In this document: positions 14,661-21,239 of the stretch, one piece after another
How positions within the stretch are numbered: position 1 is the stretch's first letter
How the letters are laid out: every line of letters starts with the position of its first letter
Assembly: GCA_964535215.1 (NCBI GenBank)
Contig: CAZHST010000040.1
Location: forward strand, 1-26,112
Length of the DNA: 26,112 nt
Source of the DNA: JACQHM01 sp964535215
Lineage (GTDB): Bacteria; Methylomirabilota; Methylomirabilia; Methylomirabilales; JACQHM01
Reading direction: 5' to 3'
Position numbers and translations under genes: made by a program
The notes under the pieces: generated by a model
Told to the model about the DNA's origin: nothing
Database searches by the model: none
The model's input: only the letters and a program-made list of their open reading frames with translations

Positions 14661-14696
14661 CGGTCGTTTTCGACCACCAATGGTCATTTGTGGTGG
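14661..14696. promoter_or_regulatory. tandem enhancer-like sites upstream of the sigma-54 promoter
   Basis: CGGTC-N6-GACCA (14661-14676, one mismatch to the 6344 site) is followed after 4 bp by TGGTC at 14681, again on a 20-bp period; the right half of the second site is degraded. The same sequence also forms GACCA-N4-TGGTC. It overlaps the 3' end of the degenerate receiver gene. Confidence 0.55.
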
Positions 14697-14983
14697 AGGA
14701 GGGCTTTGGCCGTGGCGATGACATCCTGCACGGTGAAGGGACGGATCAGGATGTGGGGGAAGCCAGAGGCTTTGAAATCCAGGCCGGCCTGCTGGAAGGG
14801 ACCGCTTAGGATGAGAACGGGGATGTCCCCGGCAGCGGACCTTAAGAGCGCTAAAGTCTCAGGCGTCACCGAGGAGCCCATCAGATCCCAGATGAGGAGG
14901 TGAAAGCTGAACCTCCCTGAGAGGAGGAGGCGGAGACCCTCCTCCAGTCTCTCGACGGCCAGGACCGCAAAGCCCTCCTCCAA
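14684..14983 (-). CDS. degenerate receiver-like protein, 5' end unclear
   Basis: The only canonical start in frame is TTG 14983, but receiver similarity continues upstream (KEEILLIAAEWKPRAYL, strand 1 and helix 1) to about 15043 with no ATG, GTG or TTG in that frame. A GTG at 15077 lies in another frame just after the upstream stop, so a frameshift between about 15020 and 15077, or a non-canonical start, is likely. The phospho-acceptor Asp position is kept (LLIWDLMGSS), but the acidic pocket is AA-E instead of DD-E, Thr is Ser (LILSGP) and the conserved Lys is Arg (LIRPFT). It therefore looks like a pseudo-receiver. It is 3' of the GYD gene and upstream of the sigma-54 promoter. Confidence 0.6.
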   Translation of the reverse strand: MEEGFAVLAVERLEEGLRLLLSGRFSFHLLIWDLMGSSVTPETLALLRSAAGDIPVLILSGPFQQAGLDFKASGFPHILIRPFTVQDVIATAKALLHHK

Positions 14984-15084
14984 CAGTTGGGCCCTGAGGT
15001 ACGCCCTGGGCTTCCACTCGGCGGCGATAAGGAGGATCTCCTCTTTCCCGGTCTCGACGGCTTCGCTCGTCTGACACTCCCCGA

Positions 15085-15384
15085 TTACCGCCTCCGCCGG
15101 CCCTTCAGCTTGGCGATGAAATCGTCAATGGGGATGGCGGCCATGGTCATCAATTGAACGCCCCCCCGGGCCCCCATCTCCACCGAAACCTGGGCAATGG
15201 TCTCGTTGTCCGGCGCCTCCACGATGTTCACAAAATCGTAGGGTCCGAGAACGGCATACTGAGCGATGACCTTGACCCCGAGCCGTTCGAGCTCCTGGTT
15301 CACCGCTTTGATCCTTGCCGGCCTTGCCTTCAGGACCTTCCGCCCCTCCTCCGTCAGCGTGCTCAGCATGATGTAGGTCGCCAT
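15085..15384 (-). CDS. GYD domain protein
   Basis: 99 residues with a ferredoxin-like alpha/beta pattern of the GYD family. The family signature appears as LGPYDFVNIVEAPDN, preceded by YIMLSTLTEEGRKVLKARP and followed by SVEMGARGGVQLMTMAAIP. Biochemical function of the family is not established. The ATG at 15384 has GGAGGGGGCG upstream and lies 11 bp after the thioesterase stop, so it is part of the same operon. The C-terminus is unusually basic (KLKGRRRR). Confidence 0.88.
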   Translation of the reverse strand: MATYIMLSTLTEEGRKVLKARPARIKAVNQELERLGVKVIAQYAVLGPYDFVNIVEAPDNETIAQVSVEMGARGGVQLMTMAAIPIDDFIAKLKGRRRR

Positions 15385-15395
15385 CGCCCCCTCCT

Positions 15396-15866
15396 CTATT
15401 CGCGGCCCAGTTTCATCAGTCGCAGTCTCCTTCTGAGCTCTGCCTCGGCCATCCGACGCCGGTCCTCGTCGGTCTCAGGGATCAGGGGCGGCACCGGACT
15501 GGGCCTTCCCTGATCGTCCAGGGCCACATAGACGAGATAGGCGGAGGAGGTGTGGGTCATCTTTCCGGTGGTGAGATCCTCCGCCTCGACCCGGACCCCC
15601 ACCTCCATCGAAGTCCTTCCGGTGAAGTTCACCGAGGCCTTCAGGATCAGGAGGTTTCCCACATAGACTGGAGAACGGAAGCTTAAGGAGTCAACCGCCG
15701 CCGTCACCACCGGACGCCTGGCATGCCGGATGGCGGCCACGGCGCCGACCTCGTCCACGAGCCGCATGATGACCCCTCCGTGGGCGGTCCCCAACGGGTT
15801 CACCTCCGTCGGTTGGACCAGGTGGGTCATCAGGACCCTGGAGGCGCTCACCGGCTTCCCCTCCAT
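15396..15866 (-). CDS. acyl-CoA thioesterase (hotdog fold)
   Basis: 156 residues, a single hotdog domain of the YciA/BACH type that hydrolyses acyl-CoA to free acid and CoA. The catalytic segment is NPLGTAHGGVIMRLVDEVGA, with N23, H29-G-G and D38. It is followed by the FRSPVYVGNLLILKASVNFT and TSMEVGVRVEAED strands. It has a charged C-terminal helix (DEDRRRMAEAELRRRLRL) of the kind that often extends past the fold. ATG 15866 has AAGGGGGAAC upstream and is 12 bp after mqnA. No obvious functional link to menaquinone synthesis is visible. Confidence 0.92.
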   Translation of the reverse strand: MEGKPVSASRVLMTHLVQPTEVNPLGTAHGGVIMRLVDEVGAVAAIRHARRPVVTAAVDSLSFRSPVYVGNLLILKASVNFTGRTSMEVGVRVEAEDLTTGKMTHTSSAYLVYVALDDQGRPSPVPPLIPETDEDRRRMAEAELRRRLRLMKLGRE

Positions 15867-15878
15867 GGCCGTTCCCCC

Positions 15879-16724
15879 TTAGGGTGATGGTCCGATGAAG
15901 GAAAACGTCACAGGGGTTGTCAGCTCCCCGGTGGCCTCTAGCATCAGGAGGAAACGCCTGAACCCTTCCAGATGCCGCGGGGAGAGATCAAAGGAGAGCC
16001 TCTTTCGTAAATAGTCCAAACAGGCCTGTTCCGTCAAGCCGACGCGGGTGTGGACCGCTTGGGCGATCTGCTCCAGGTTGTCGAGGCTCCAGGCTTTGGA
16101 AGCCAGGAGGGCCCGGTGGAGGCGATGGGTTGCCTCAGGGTCGCGGGCGTAGAACTCACGACGGACCGCCCAGACGGCAAAGACGAAGGGGAGATCCGTC
16201 AGCTCCTTCCAGCAGGCCCCCAGGTCCAGGAGGTAGGGGAAAGTCTTCGAGGCCTTGGCCTTCAGGGCTTCATCGCCGATCAGGAGGACGCCGGCCGTCT
16301 CAGGGGAGAGCTCCAGGGGGGAGGGCGGAAGACCTTCGAGGAAGGTCGGCGTGACCCCGTAGCGTTTGTTGAGGAGGAGCCTGATCAGGGCGCGGGACGT
16401 GAGCGAGGTTGTGGTGAGGAGGACCTCCTTTCCCGTGAGGGTGTGGAAGGGGAGCCGGCTGAAGAAGAGGACGCTTTCCACAGGCCCGTCGCAGGCGATG
16501 GCCAGATCGGGGAGGAGGAGGTACAGGTCGGGGTGCCGGGCGTATTCTAAGGCTGAGATGACGGAGAGGTTGAGCTTCCCTTTCCTCAACAGCTCGTTCA
16601 GCTCCGTCGGGGTGCCGTCCACGATCCGGCAGGGGACCTTGATGATCCCCTGCTCGATGGCGTAGTAAACCGGCTCGCAGTTCAAATACCGGACCCGGCC
16701 GACTTTAGGCTTGACCCCTGACAC
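15879..16724 (-). CDS. mqnA: chorismate dehydratase MqnA (futalosine pathway)
   Basis: 281 residues from GTG 16724, chosen because AAAGGAGGAGAGG lies directly upstream and the mature family N-terminus (KVGRVRYLNCEPVYY) follows. An ATG at 16754, one base after the mqnX stop, would add ten residues. MqnA converts chorismate to 3-enolpyruvylbenzoate, the first step of the futalosine route to menaquinone. It has the periplasmic-binding-protein-like fold of the family: DGTPTELNELLRKGKLNLSV, ISALEYARHPD, LTTTSLTSRALIRLLL and VLLIGDEAL. Its position immediately downstream of an aminodeoxyfutalosine-deaminase-type gene supports the assignment. Confidence 0.93.
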   Translation of the reverse strand: MSGVKPKVGRVRYLNCEPVYYAIEQGIIKVPCRIVDGTPTELNELLRKGKLNLSVISALEYARHPDLYLLLPDLAIACDGPVESVLFFSRLPFHTLTGKEVLLTTTSLTSRALIRLLLNKRYGVTPTFLEGLPPSPLELSPETAGVLLIGDEALKAKASKTFPYLLDLGACWKELTDLPFVFAVWAVRREFYARDPEATHRLHRALLASKAWSLDNLEQIAQAVHTRVGLTEQACLDYLRKRLSFDLSPRHLEGFRRFLLMLEATGELTTPVTFSFIGPSP

Positions 16725-16755
16725 CCTCTCCTCCTTTCGGCTTTTTCTCTTCATG

Positions 16756-18000
16756 TCAGGCCCGGTAGAGGACCTTTCCATCCACCATGGTGAGGAGGAG
16801 GTCTCCGGCATGGACGGAGGTCACCAGCGAGCCCTCGGGATCCTCCTCATCCAGGTGGCGGAGCCTGACGGCGATGAGATCCGCCCGTTTCCCCGGCTCC
16901 AGAGAGCCCACCTCCCGGGAGAGCCCCAGGACCTTTGCCCCCTCTATTGTGGCCATCTTGAGCACGGTTTCCGGGGAAAGCCTTCCTTCGTGGACTGTCA
17001 GGGCAAAGCGCATCTCATCCCAGAGGCTGAGCGACTCGTTGCTGGCTAAAGAGTCGGTCCCCAGGCCGACCGGGATCCCCCTGGCCAGGTATTCGGGAAC
17101 AGGGGCCGTTCCATTCCCCAGGAGGTGATTGCTCCTCGGACAGTGGGCCACGCCGGCGCCGGAGGAGGCCAGACGTTCCACGTCCTCCTTCTCGACGTGG
17201 ACGGCGTGAGCTGCCAGGGTGGAGGGGGAGAGGAGACCGTGGCGGTGGAGAAGCTCGACCGGCGTCTCACCCCTGATCTCATGGGAGGGCTGCTCCCGCC
17301 CCACCTTCTTTAAGAGCCGCTCCCTGAACGGACCGGTCCCCTCTTTGATGTAGCGGATCTCCGCTTCACTCTCGGCCAGATGGACGGCAACGGGGAGCCT
17401 CAAGCGACGGGCGAGGTCGGCCAAGCGGGTCAGGAGCGGTTCCGAGAGGCTGTAGGGGGCGTGGGGGGAGAGGCCGATCTTCAAGAGCCCCCCCGCCTCC
17501 CGCCGCATCCTCGTGATCTCCTCCTCTACCCGCTTCGCGATCCCACTGGCCTGGAGAGGGTCAAGGCCCAGGGCTTCGTAATAGACCACCCCTCGTAAGC
17601 CGCTTCCTCGGAGGGCCTCGAAGCTTGTCCCGGCCGAGGTGATCTCCCCCACCGAGGTCGTCCCTCCCCGGATCAGGTCCTGGACCCCTTGGGTGGCCGA
17701 GCGGCGGTAGAACTGGCCATCCAGGCTCTTTTTTCGCTCGATGAGCTGGACCAGCCAGTCCAGGAAGGGGCCTTGGAGGGTCCCTTTCAGGGCGGAGAGC
17801 TCGAGATGGGTGTGGACGTTGACGAGACCGGGCAAGAGGGCGGCATCGCCCAGGTCCTCAACGGGGACGGCAGGATGATGCCGCTCAATCTCCCTGCGCT
17901 CCCCCACCTCCAGGATGATCCCCTCCTGGATCAGGAGGGCCCCCTCCGGCAAGGGGGGGGAGGTGATGGGGAAGACCAGGCGGGCGGCCAGGAGCTTCAT
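16756..18000 (-). CDS. mqnX: amidohydrolase, probable aminodeoxyfutalosine deaminase
   Basis: 414 residues, a metal-dependent amidohydrolase TIM barrel. Metal ligands are visible: H63-x-H65 (NVHTHLEL), the HAPYSLS strand, HLAESEAEIRYI, HAVHV and the catalytic Asp in GTDSLASNESLSLW. The N- and C-terminal strands of the small beta-sandwich are present (LEPGKRADLIAV). Members of this group deaminate 6-aminodeoxyfutalosine, 5'-deoxyadenosine or S-adenosylhomocysteine; coupling to mqnA favours aminodeoxyfutalosine. The ATG at 18000 overlaps the mobA stop by 4 bp. Other pathway genes (mqnB to mqnE) are not in the window. Confidence 0.85.
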   Translation of the reverse strand: MKLLAARLVFPITSPPLPEGALLIQEGIILEVGERREIERHHPAVPVEDLGDAALLPGLVNVHTHLELSALKGTLQGPFLDWLVQLIERKKSLDGQFYRRSATQGVQDLIRGGTTSVGEITSAGTSFEALRGSGLRGVVYYEALGLDPLQASGIAKRVEEEITRMRREAGGLLKIGLSPHAPYSLSEPLLTRLADLARRLRLPVAVHLAESEAEIRYIKEGTGPFRERLLKKVGREQPSHEIRGETPVELLHRHGLLSPSTLAAHAVHVEKEDVERLASSGAGVAHCPRSNHLLGNGTAPVPEYLARGIPVGLGTDSLASNESLSLWDEMRFALTVHEGRLSPETVLKMATIEGAKVLGLSREVGSLEPGKRADLIAVRLRHLDEEDPEGSLVTSVHAGDLLLTMVDGKVLYRA

Positions 18001-18608
18001 GGATGCTTCACCCCTTGACGGTCGGCCCTTTCGCCGGCCAGCCGCCTGGCCAGGGCGAGCTCTTCAGGGGTGTTGGCGTTGAACAAGGAGAGGAGATCGG
18101 GGTCGAAGCGTCGCAGGACCTCCTCCGGGATGACCTCCACCCGCACCCGGGGAAAAAAGCCGGTCACCTTCAGCCGGCCGGCGTCAAGGGCCTCCTGGAT
18201 GAAAGGGAGACAGGTCTTGGAGTAGATGGCATGAAGGGTGTGGAGTTCCCCTTGGGCTTCCGGGATCACCACGTCAACCCCTGCCGCCCTGTCCATCAGG
18301 TAGGTAATCAAGGCAGGGTTCAGGAAGGGCATATCACAGGCGGCAAAGAAGACCTTTGGGAAGGAAGCCGCCTTGAGTCCCGTGTAGATCCCGCCCAGGA
18401 CCGCCTTGCCCGGGAGGAGGTCGGGAACCACCTGGGCCCCCAGGTCAGGGTAGCGTCCTGCCCGGTCGGCAACGATCAGCACCTCCGGGAAGAGCCCTCG
18501 AAGCGTCTCCACGACCCTCTCGAGGAGCCGCTTTCCCCCGACTCGGGCCAGGGCCTTATCGGTCCCCATCCGGGAGGACCTTCCCCCCGCCAGGACAACC
18601 CCGGTCAA
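17997..18608 (-). CDS. mobA: molybdenum cofactor guanylyltransferase MobA
   Basis: 203 residues from TTG 18608, the only start that puts the nucleotide-binding signature LAGGRSSRMGTDKAL at the N-terminus; a GGGGGAGG sequence lies 2 bp upstream. MobA transfers GMP from GTP to molybdopterin to make the guanine dinucleotide cofactor. Other family signatures are ACDMPFLNPALITYL and the C-terminal LLSLFNANTPEELALA, whose FNxNTPxD/E motif is diagnostic. The product implies molybdo-enzymes of the DMSO-reductase class elsewhere in the genome. It overlaps the start of mqnX by 4 bp. Confidence 0.9.
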   Translation of the reverse strand: MTGVVLAGGRSSRMGTDKALARVGGKRLLERVVETLRGLFPEVLIVADRAGRYPDLGAQVVPDLLPGKAVLGGIYTGLKAASFPKVFFAACDMPFLNPALITYLMDRAAGVDVVIPEAQGELHTLHAIYSKTCLPFIQEALDAGRLKVTGFFPRVRVEVIPEEVLRRFDPDLLSLFNANTPEELALARRLAGERADRQGVKHP

Positions 18609-18623
18609 TGCCTCCCCCGAGGA

Positions 18624-18687
18624 GAAAAGCCCCAGACTCGAAAGCGGCGCGGGATTTGGGTTGCGCCAGGGCGTCTGAAGTCTGGGG
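18624..18687 (-). terminator. hairpin between rpoZ and mobA
   Basis: CCCCAGACT (18630-18638) pairs with AGTCTGGGG (18679-18687). Inside, GGCGC (18646-18650) pairs with GCGCC (18663-18667). On the minus strand CTTTTCTC follows the stem. A terminator or attenuator after rpoZ is the simplest reading, though the loop is long and the U run short. Confidence 0.5.
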
Positions 18688-18701
18688 TCTTTTAGCAAAC
18701 G

Positions 18702-19160
18702 CTATTCCTTTTCGAACCCTTCGGAGATCTCAAGCTCCGGAAACTCTTCCAGCTCGGTCTCCTCGTCGAAGTCCTCGTCCTCCATCTCCTCTTCAGCCTC
18801 TTCGCCGAGGTCCTCCTCCACCATCTCCTCTTCAACCTCCTCCAAGACCTCTTCCTCCTCTTCGACGGCCGGGCCTTCGAGGGAGGCCTCCTCGGTGGAG
18901 AGGGTCCTGAACCAGGTCGGTGTCGCCTTGACAGGGATGATCTCCTTCTCCACGACCCCTTCCAGCCCTTCCGCCTCGTAGGCGATCTTCCCGGCCGCCA
19001 GCTCTTCCAGGGCGATATAGGTGGGCTTCCGGCTCTTAGGGTTGACGAGGGGGAGGCTCCCGGCGTTGAGCTGCCTGGCCCGCTTGGCCGCGATCATCAC
19101 CAGGCGGTACTTGTTGTCCACATAGGACATCAGCGCCTCGATGGGAACGATGTACGACAT
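18702..19160 (-). CDS. rpoZ: RNA polymerase omega subunit with long acidic tail
   Basis: 152 residues from ATG 19160, behind AAGGAGG. Upstream in-frame codons lie in the end of gmk and lack similarity. Residues 1-75 are the omega core, with the conserved NKYRLVMIAAKRARQLN helix and a KPTYIALEELAAGKI segment. Omega stabilises the beta' subunit during RNA polymerase assembly. Residues from about 100 onward are a Glu/Asp-rich low-complexity tail of roughly 50 residues (VEEEEEVLEEVEEEMVEEDL and onward), nearly doubling the usual length. It follows gmk directly, the common bacterial gmk-rpoZ order. Confidence 0.92.
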   Translation of the reverse strand: MSYIVPIEALMSYVDNKYRLVMIAAKRARQLNAGSLPLVNPKSRKPTYIALEELAAGKIAYEAEGLEGVVEKEIIPVKATPTWFRTLSTEEASLEGPAVEEEEEVLEEVEEEMVEEDLGEEAEEEMEDEDFDEETELEEFPELEISEGFEKE

Positions 19161-19183
19161 GCGCTCTTTGCCTCCTTGGATTG

Positions 19184-19804
19184 TCAGAGTCCTTCCATCA
19201 GGAACGAAAGATCCCTCCGAAAACTCCTGCACCGCTCGGCGGTGATGATGGCCTTCATCTCGGCGACGGCCCGCTCGAGGAGATCATTGACGATGACGTA
19301 CTGATACTCCTTGTAGTGCCGGATCTCGTCCAGGGCCTTTTTCAGGCGACGCCTGATCTCCTCCTCCGAGTCGGTCTCCCGACGGCGGAGGCGCTCTTCC
19401 AGCATCTTGAGATCGGGGGGGACGATGAAGATAAAGACCCCTTGCGGGAAGATCCTTTTTAACTGGGCCGCCCCTTGGGTGTCCAGGTCCAGGATCACAT
19501 CGTTTCCTTCGGCCAGGTGCTTCTCCAGCTCGGATCGGGCGGTCCCGTACAGGTGGCCGTGGACCTTTGCCCACTCGAGGAACTCTCCCTGGTCAACCAT
19601 CCGCCGGAAGGTCTGCTCGTCCACGAAGTAGTAGTCCCGCCCGTCCCGCTCGTGGGGACGGGGGGGGCGGGTGGTGAAGGAGACGGCATGCACCAGACCC
19701 GGCAGCTCCGCCACCGCCCTCTCACAAAGGGAGGTCTTCCCCGCCCCTGAAGGGGCGGAGACAACGACCACAAGCCGCTCCCGGCGGACGATCCCTTCCC
19801 CCAT
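19184..19804 (-). CDS. gmk: guanylate kinase
   Basis: 206 residues from ATG 19804 (GAGGAAGGGGAG upstream). It phosphorylates GMP to GDP with ATP. The P-loop is APSGAGKT (17-24), followed by the GMP-binding SFTTRPPRPHERDGRDYYFV segment, WAKVHGHLYGT and the lid-region arginines (EERLRRRETDSEEEIRRRL). It begins 10 bp after the remA stop and is 23 bp ahead of rpoZ, part of the yicC-remA-gmk-rpoZ block. Confidence 0.97.
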   Translation of the reverse strand: MGEGIVRRERLVVVVSAPSGAGKTSLCERAVAELPGLVHAVSFTTRPPRPHERDGRDYYFVDEQTFRRMVDQGEFLEWAKVHGHLYGTARSELEKHLAEGNDVILDLDTQGAAQLKRIFPQGVFIFIVPPDLKMLEERLRRRETDSEEEIRRRLKKALDEIRHYKEYQYVIVNDLLERAVAEMKAIITAERCRSFRRDLSFLMEGL

Positions 19805-19814
19805 CTCCCCTTCC

Positions 19815-20129
19815 TCAGTCAAGCTCTGCCTTCCGTTTCGGGATCGCCCTGCTGCTCGGGCCCTGGGTGTCAGCCTCGGCCTGGAGCCGCTGGGCAATGG
19901 TCTCCGTCTGGATGGCGGAGAGGATGATGTGGTCAGAGTCGGTCACGATGATGGAGCGGGTCCGTCGGCCGTTGGTGGCATCCACCAGCTTCCTCGCCTG
20001 CTTGGCCTCGTCCTTCAAGCGCTTCATGGGTGCCGAGGCAGGGTTGACAATGGCCACGATCCTCCGCACCACCACCATGTTCCCAAATCCAATGTTCAAA
20101 AGTTCTGGCGGCAAACGCCCCCCTTTCAC
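19815..20129 (-). CDS. remA: RemA-like (DUF370) regulatory protein
   Basis: 104 residues from GTG 20129, which overlaps the yicC stop. TTG at 20114 with GGGGGG before it is an alternative, and the conserved family start (LLNIGFGNMVVVRRIVAIVN) begins only at residue 10. The family core is intact: NPASAPMKRLKDEAKQ, LVDATNGRRTRSIIVTDS and HIILSAIQTETIAQRL. In Bacillus RemA is a DNA-binding activator of matrix genes that forms oligomeric rings; in other lineages its role is unproved. The C-terminal 20 residues are an uncharged-to-basic extension beyond the usual length. Confidence 0.9.
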   Translation of the reverse strand: MKGGRLPPELLNIGFGNMVVVRRIVAIVNPASAPMKRLKDEAKQARKLVDATNGRRTRSIIVTDSDHIILSAIQTETIAQRLQAEADTQGPSSRAIPKRKAELD

Positions 20130-21004
20130 TCGATGTTCTGCACCTGCTCCCGGAGCCTCTCCAGCTCCGCCTTCAAGAGGATGACCTCGTGGGAGATCCC
20201 GGCGTCGAACGCCTTGGCCCCGATGGTGTTCGCCTCCCGACCCATCTCCTGGAGGAGGAAGTCCAGCTTCCGACCATGCGGGCCTTCTTGCCTCAGAAAG
20301 GAGCGGAACTGGGTGAGGTGGCTCTTAAGCCTCGTACACTCCTCGGTGATGTCTGACCGATCGGCGAAGAGGGCCACCTCCTGCTCCAGCCGGAGGGGGT
20401 CAACCCCTCTCCCTTCCAGAAGGGCCTCGAGACGGGCCTTCAGCCGCTCTTTGTACCCCTGCGGGATTTCGGGGGCTCGCTGCTCGATCCGTTCCAGGAT
20501 CGCTTCAGCCCGGGCGAGGCCGATCAGCAGTTCCTCCTGAAGGGCCTCCCCCTCTTTCGCCCGCATCGCCTCGAGGGCATCCAGGGCCTTTTCGAGGGCC
20601 GCTTTGACCTGGCCCCAGCTCTCTTCCAGCTCCTCCTCCTTCTCCGCGATCTCGAAGAGCTCTTGAGTGGCGCCTAACATCTCCACGGTGACCTGGCCGG
20701 GGAGGCCGAACTCCTCCTGGAGGGCTTTTAACGCCCTAAGGTACTGAGCGGCCAGATCCCGGTTGACGTGTAAGGTAAGGGGTCGTTGGTCAAAGGCCTT
20801 TTCGGTGAGGGAAACGTCGAAACGGCCCCGGTGGAACCGCCGTTGGATGACCCCCTGGATCCGGTGTTCAAGGGCGCTGAAGCGCCGGGGGAGCCTGGCC
20901 CGGACCTCCAGGAACCGGTGGTTTAAGGCCTGGACCTCAACCGTGAGAGCCCGTCCCGGCCCCATGGACTCCCCCCGGCCATAGCCCGTCATGCTCTTTA
21001 CCAT
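20126..21004 (-). CDS. yicC: YicC-family endoribonuclease
   Basis: 292 residues from ATG 21004; a GTG at 21016 would add four residues. The N-terminal signature VKSMTGYGRG and LTVEVQALNHRFLEVRARLP is followed by a long helical middle. The C-terminal domain carries DITEECTRLKSHLTQFRSFL, KLDFLLQEMGREANTIGAKA and SHEVILLKAELERLREQVQN. YicC proteins are single-strand-specific endoribonucleases linked to RNA turnover. No ribosome binding site precedes the ATG and a promoter lies immediately upstream, so translation is probably from a leaderless or very short-leader mRNA. It heads the remA-gmk-rpoZ operon. Confidence 0.93.
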   Translation of the reverse strand: MVKSMTGYGRGESMGPGRALTVEVQALNHRFLEVRARLPRRFSALEHRIQGVIQRRFHRGRFDVSLTEKAFDQRPLTLHVNRDLAAQYLRALKALQEEFGLPGQVTVEMLGATQELFEIAEKEEELEESWGQVKAALEKALDALEAMRAKEGEALQEELLIGLARAEAILERIEQRAPEIPQGYKERLKARLEALLEGRGVDPLRLEQEVALFADRSDITEECTRLKSHLTQFRSFLRQEGPHGRKLDFLLQEMGREANTIGAKAFDAGISHEVILLKAELERLREQVQNIE

Positions 21005-21014
21005 CGTCGGATAC

Positions 21015-21042
21015 ACTACACCAGAACCGATTGATTTGTCAA
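21015..21042 (-). promoter_or_regulatory. promoter of the yicC operon
   Basis: Minus strand TTGACA (21042-21037, perfect), a 16-bp spacer and TGTAGT (21020-21015, 4 of 6). Transcription would start near 21008, leaving about 3-5 nt before the yicC ATG. The rest of the intergenic region up to 21239 contains the oppositely directed promoter at 21204 and no supported gene. Confidence 0.55.
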
Positions 21043-21203
21043 ACGTATTCCGCTTGTTTCAACCCTCGATCCCTCTCGGCGTCCAGGGAGATTCCTTTCG
21101 TTTCAAGCGTCCCATCTCCAAGGGGCGCCTCCGCCAACGACGACTCTCAGAGCTTACCCTCCTGAGGTCTTTTACCGGAGAGGCATGATCTCGCAACCGC
21201 CCC

Positions 21204-21233
21204 TTTACATCCCTTTCCCTTTTTCGGTATAGT
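21204..21233 (+). promoter_or_regulatory. leaderless-type promoter of the NFACT gene
   Basis: TTTACA (21204-21209), an 18-bp spacer and TATAGT (21228-21233). The ATG begins at 21240, 6 nt after the -10, the same distance as at cbbR. No ribosome binding site fits in the space. Confidence 0.65.
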
Positions 21234-21239
21234 GGACCT

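Noticed and set aside
20991..21188. 65-codon frame in the yicC-NFACT gap
   Set aside because: It overlaps the yicC promoter and start in the opposite direction, has no ribosome binding site and no recognised motif.
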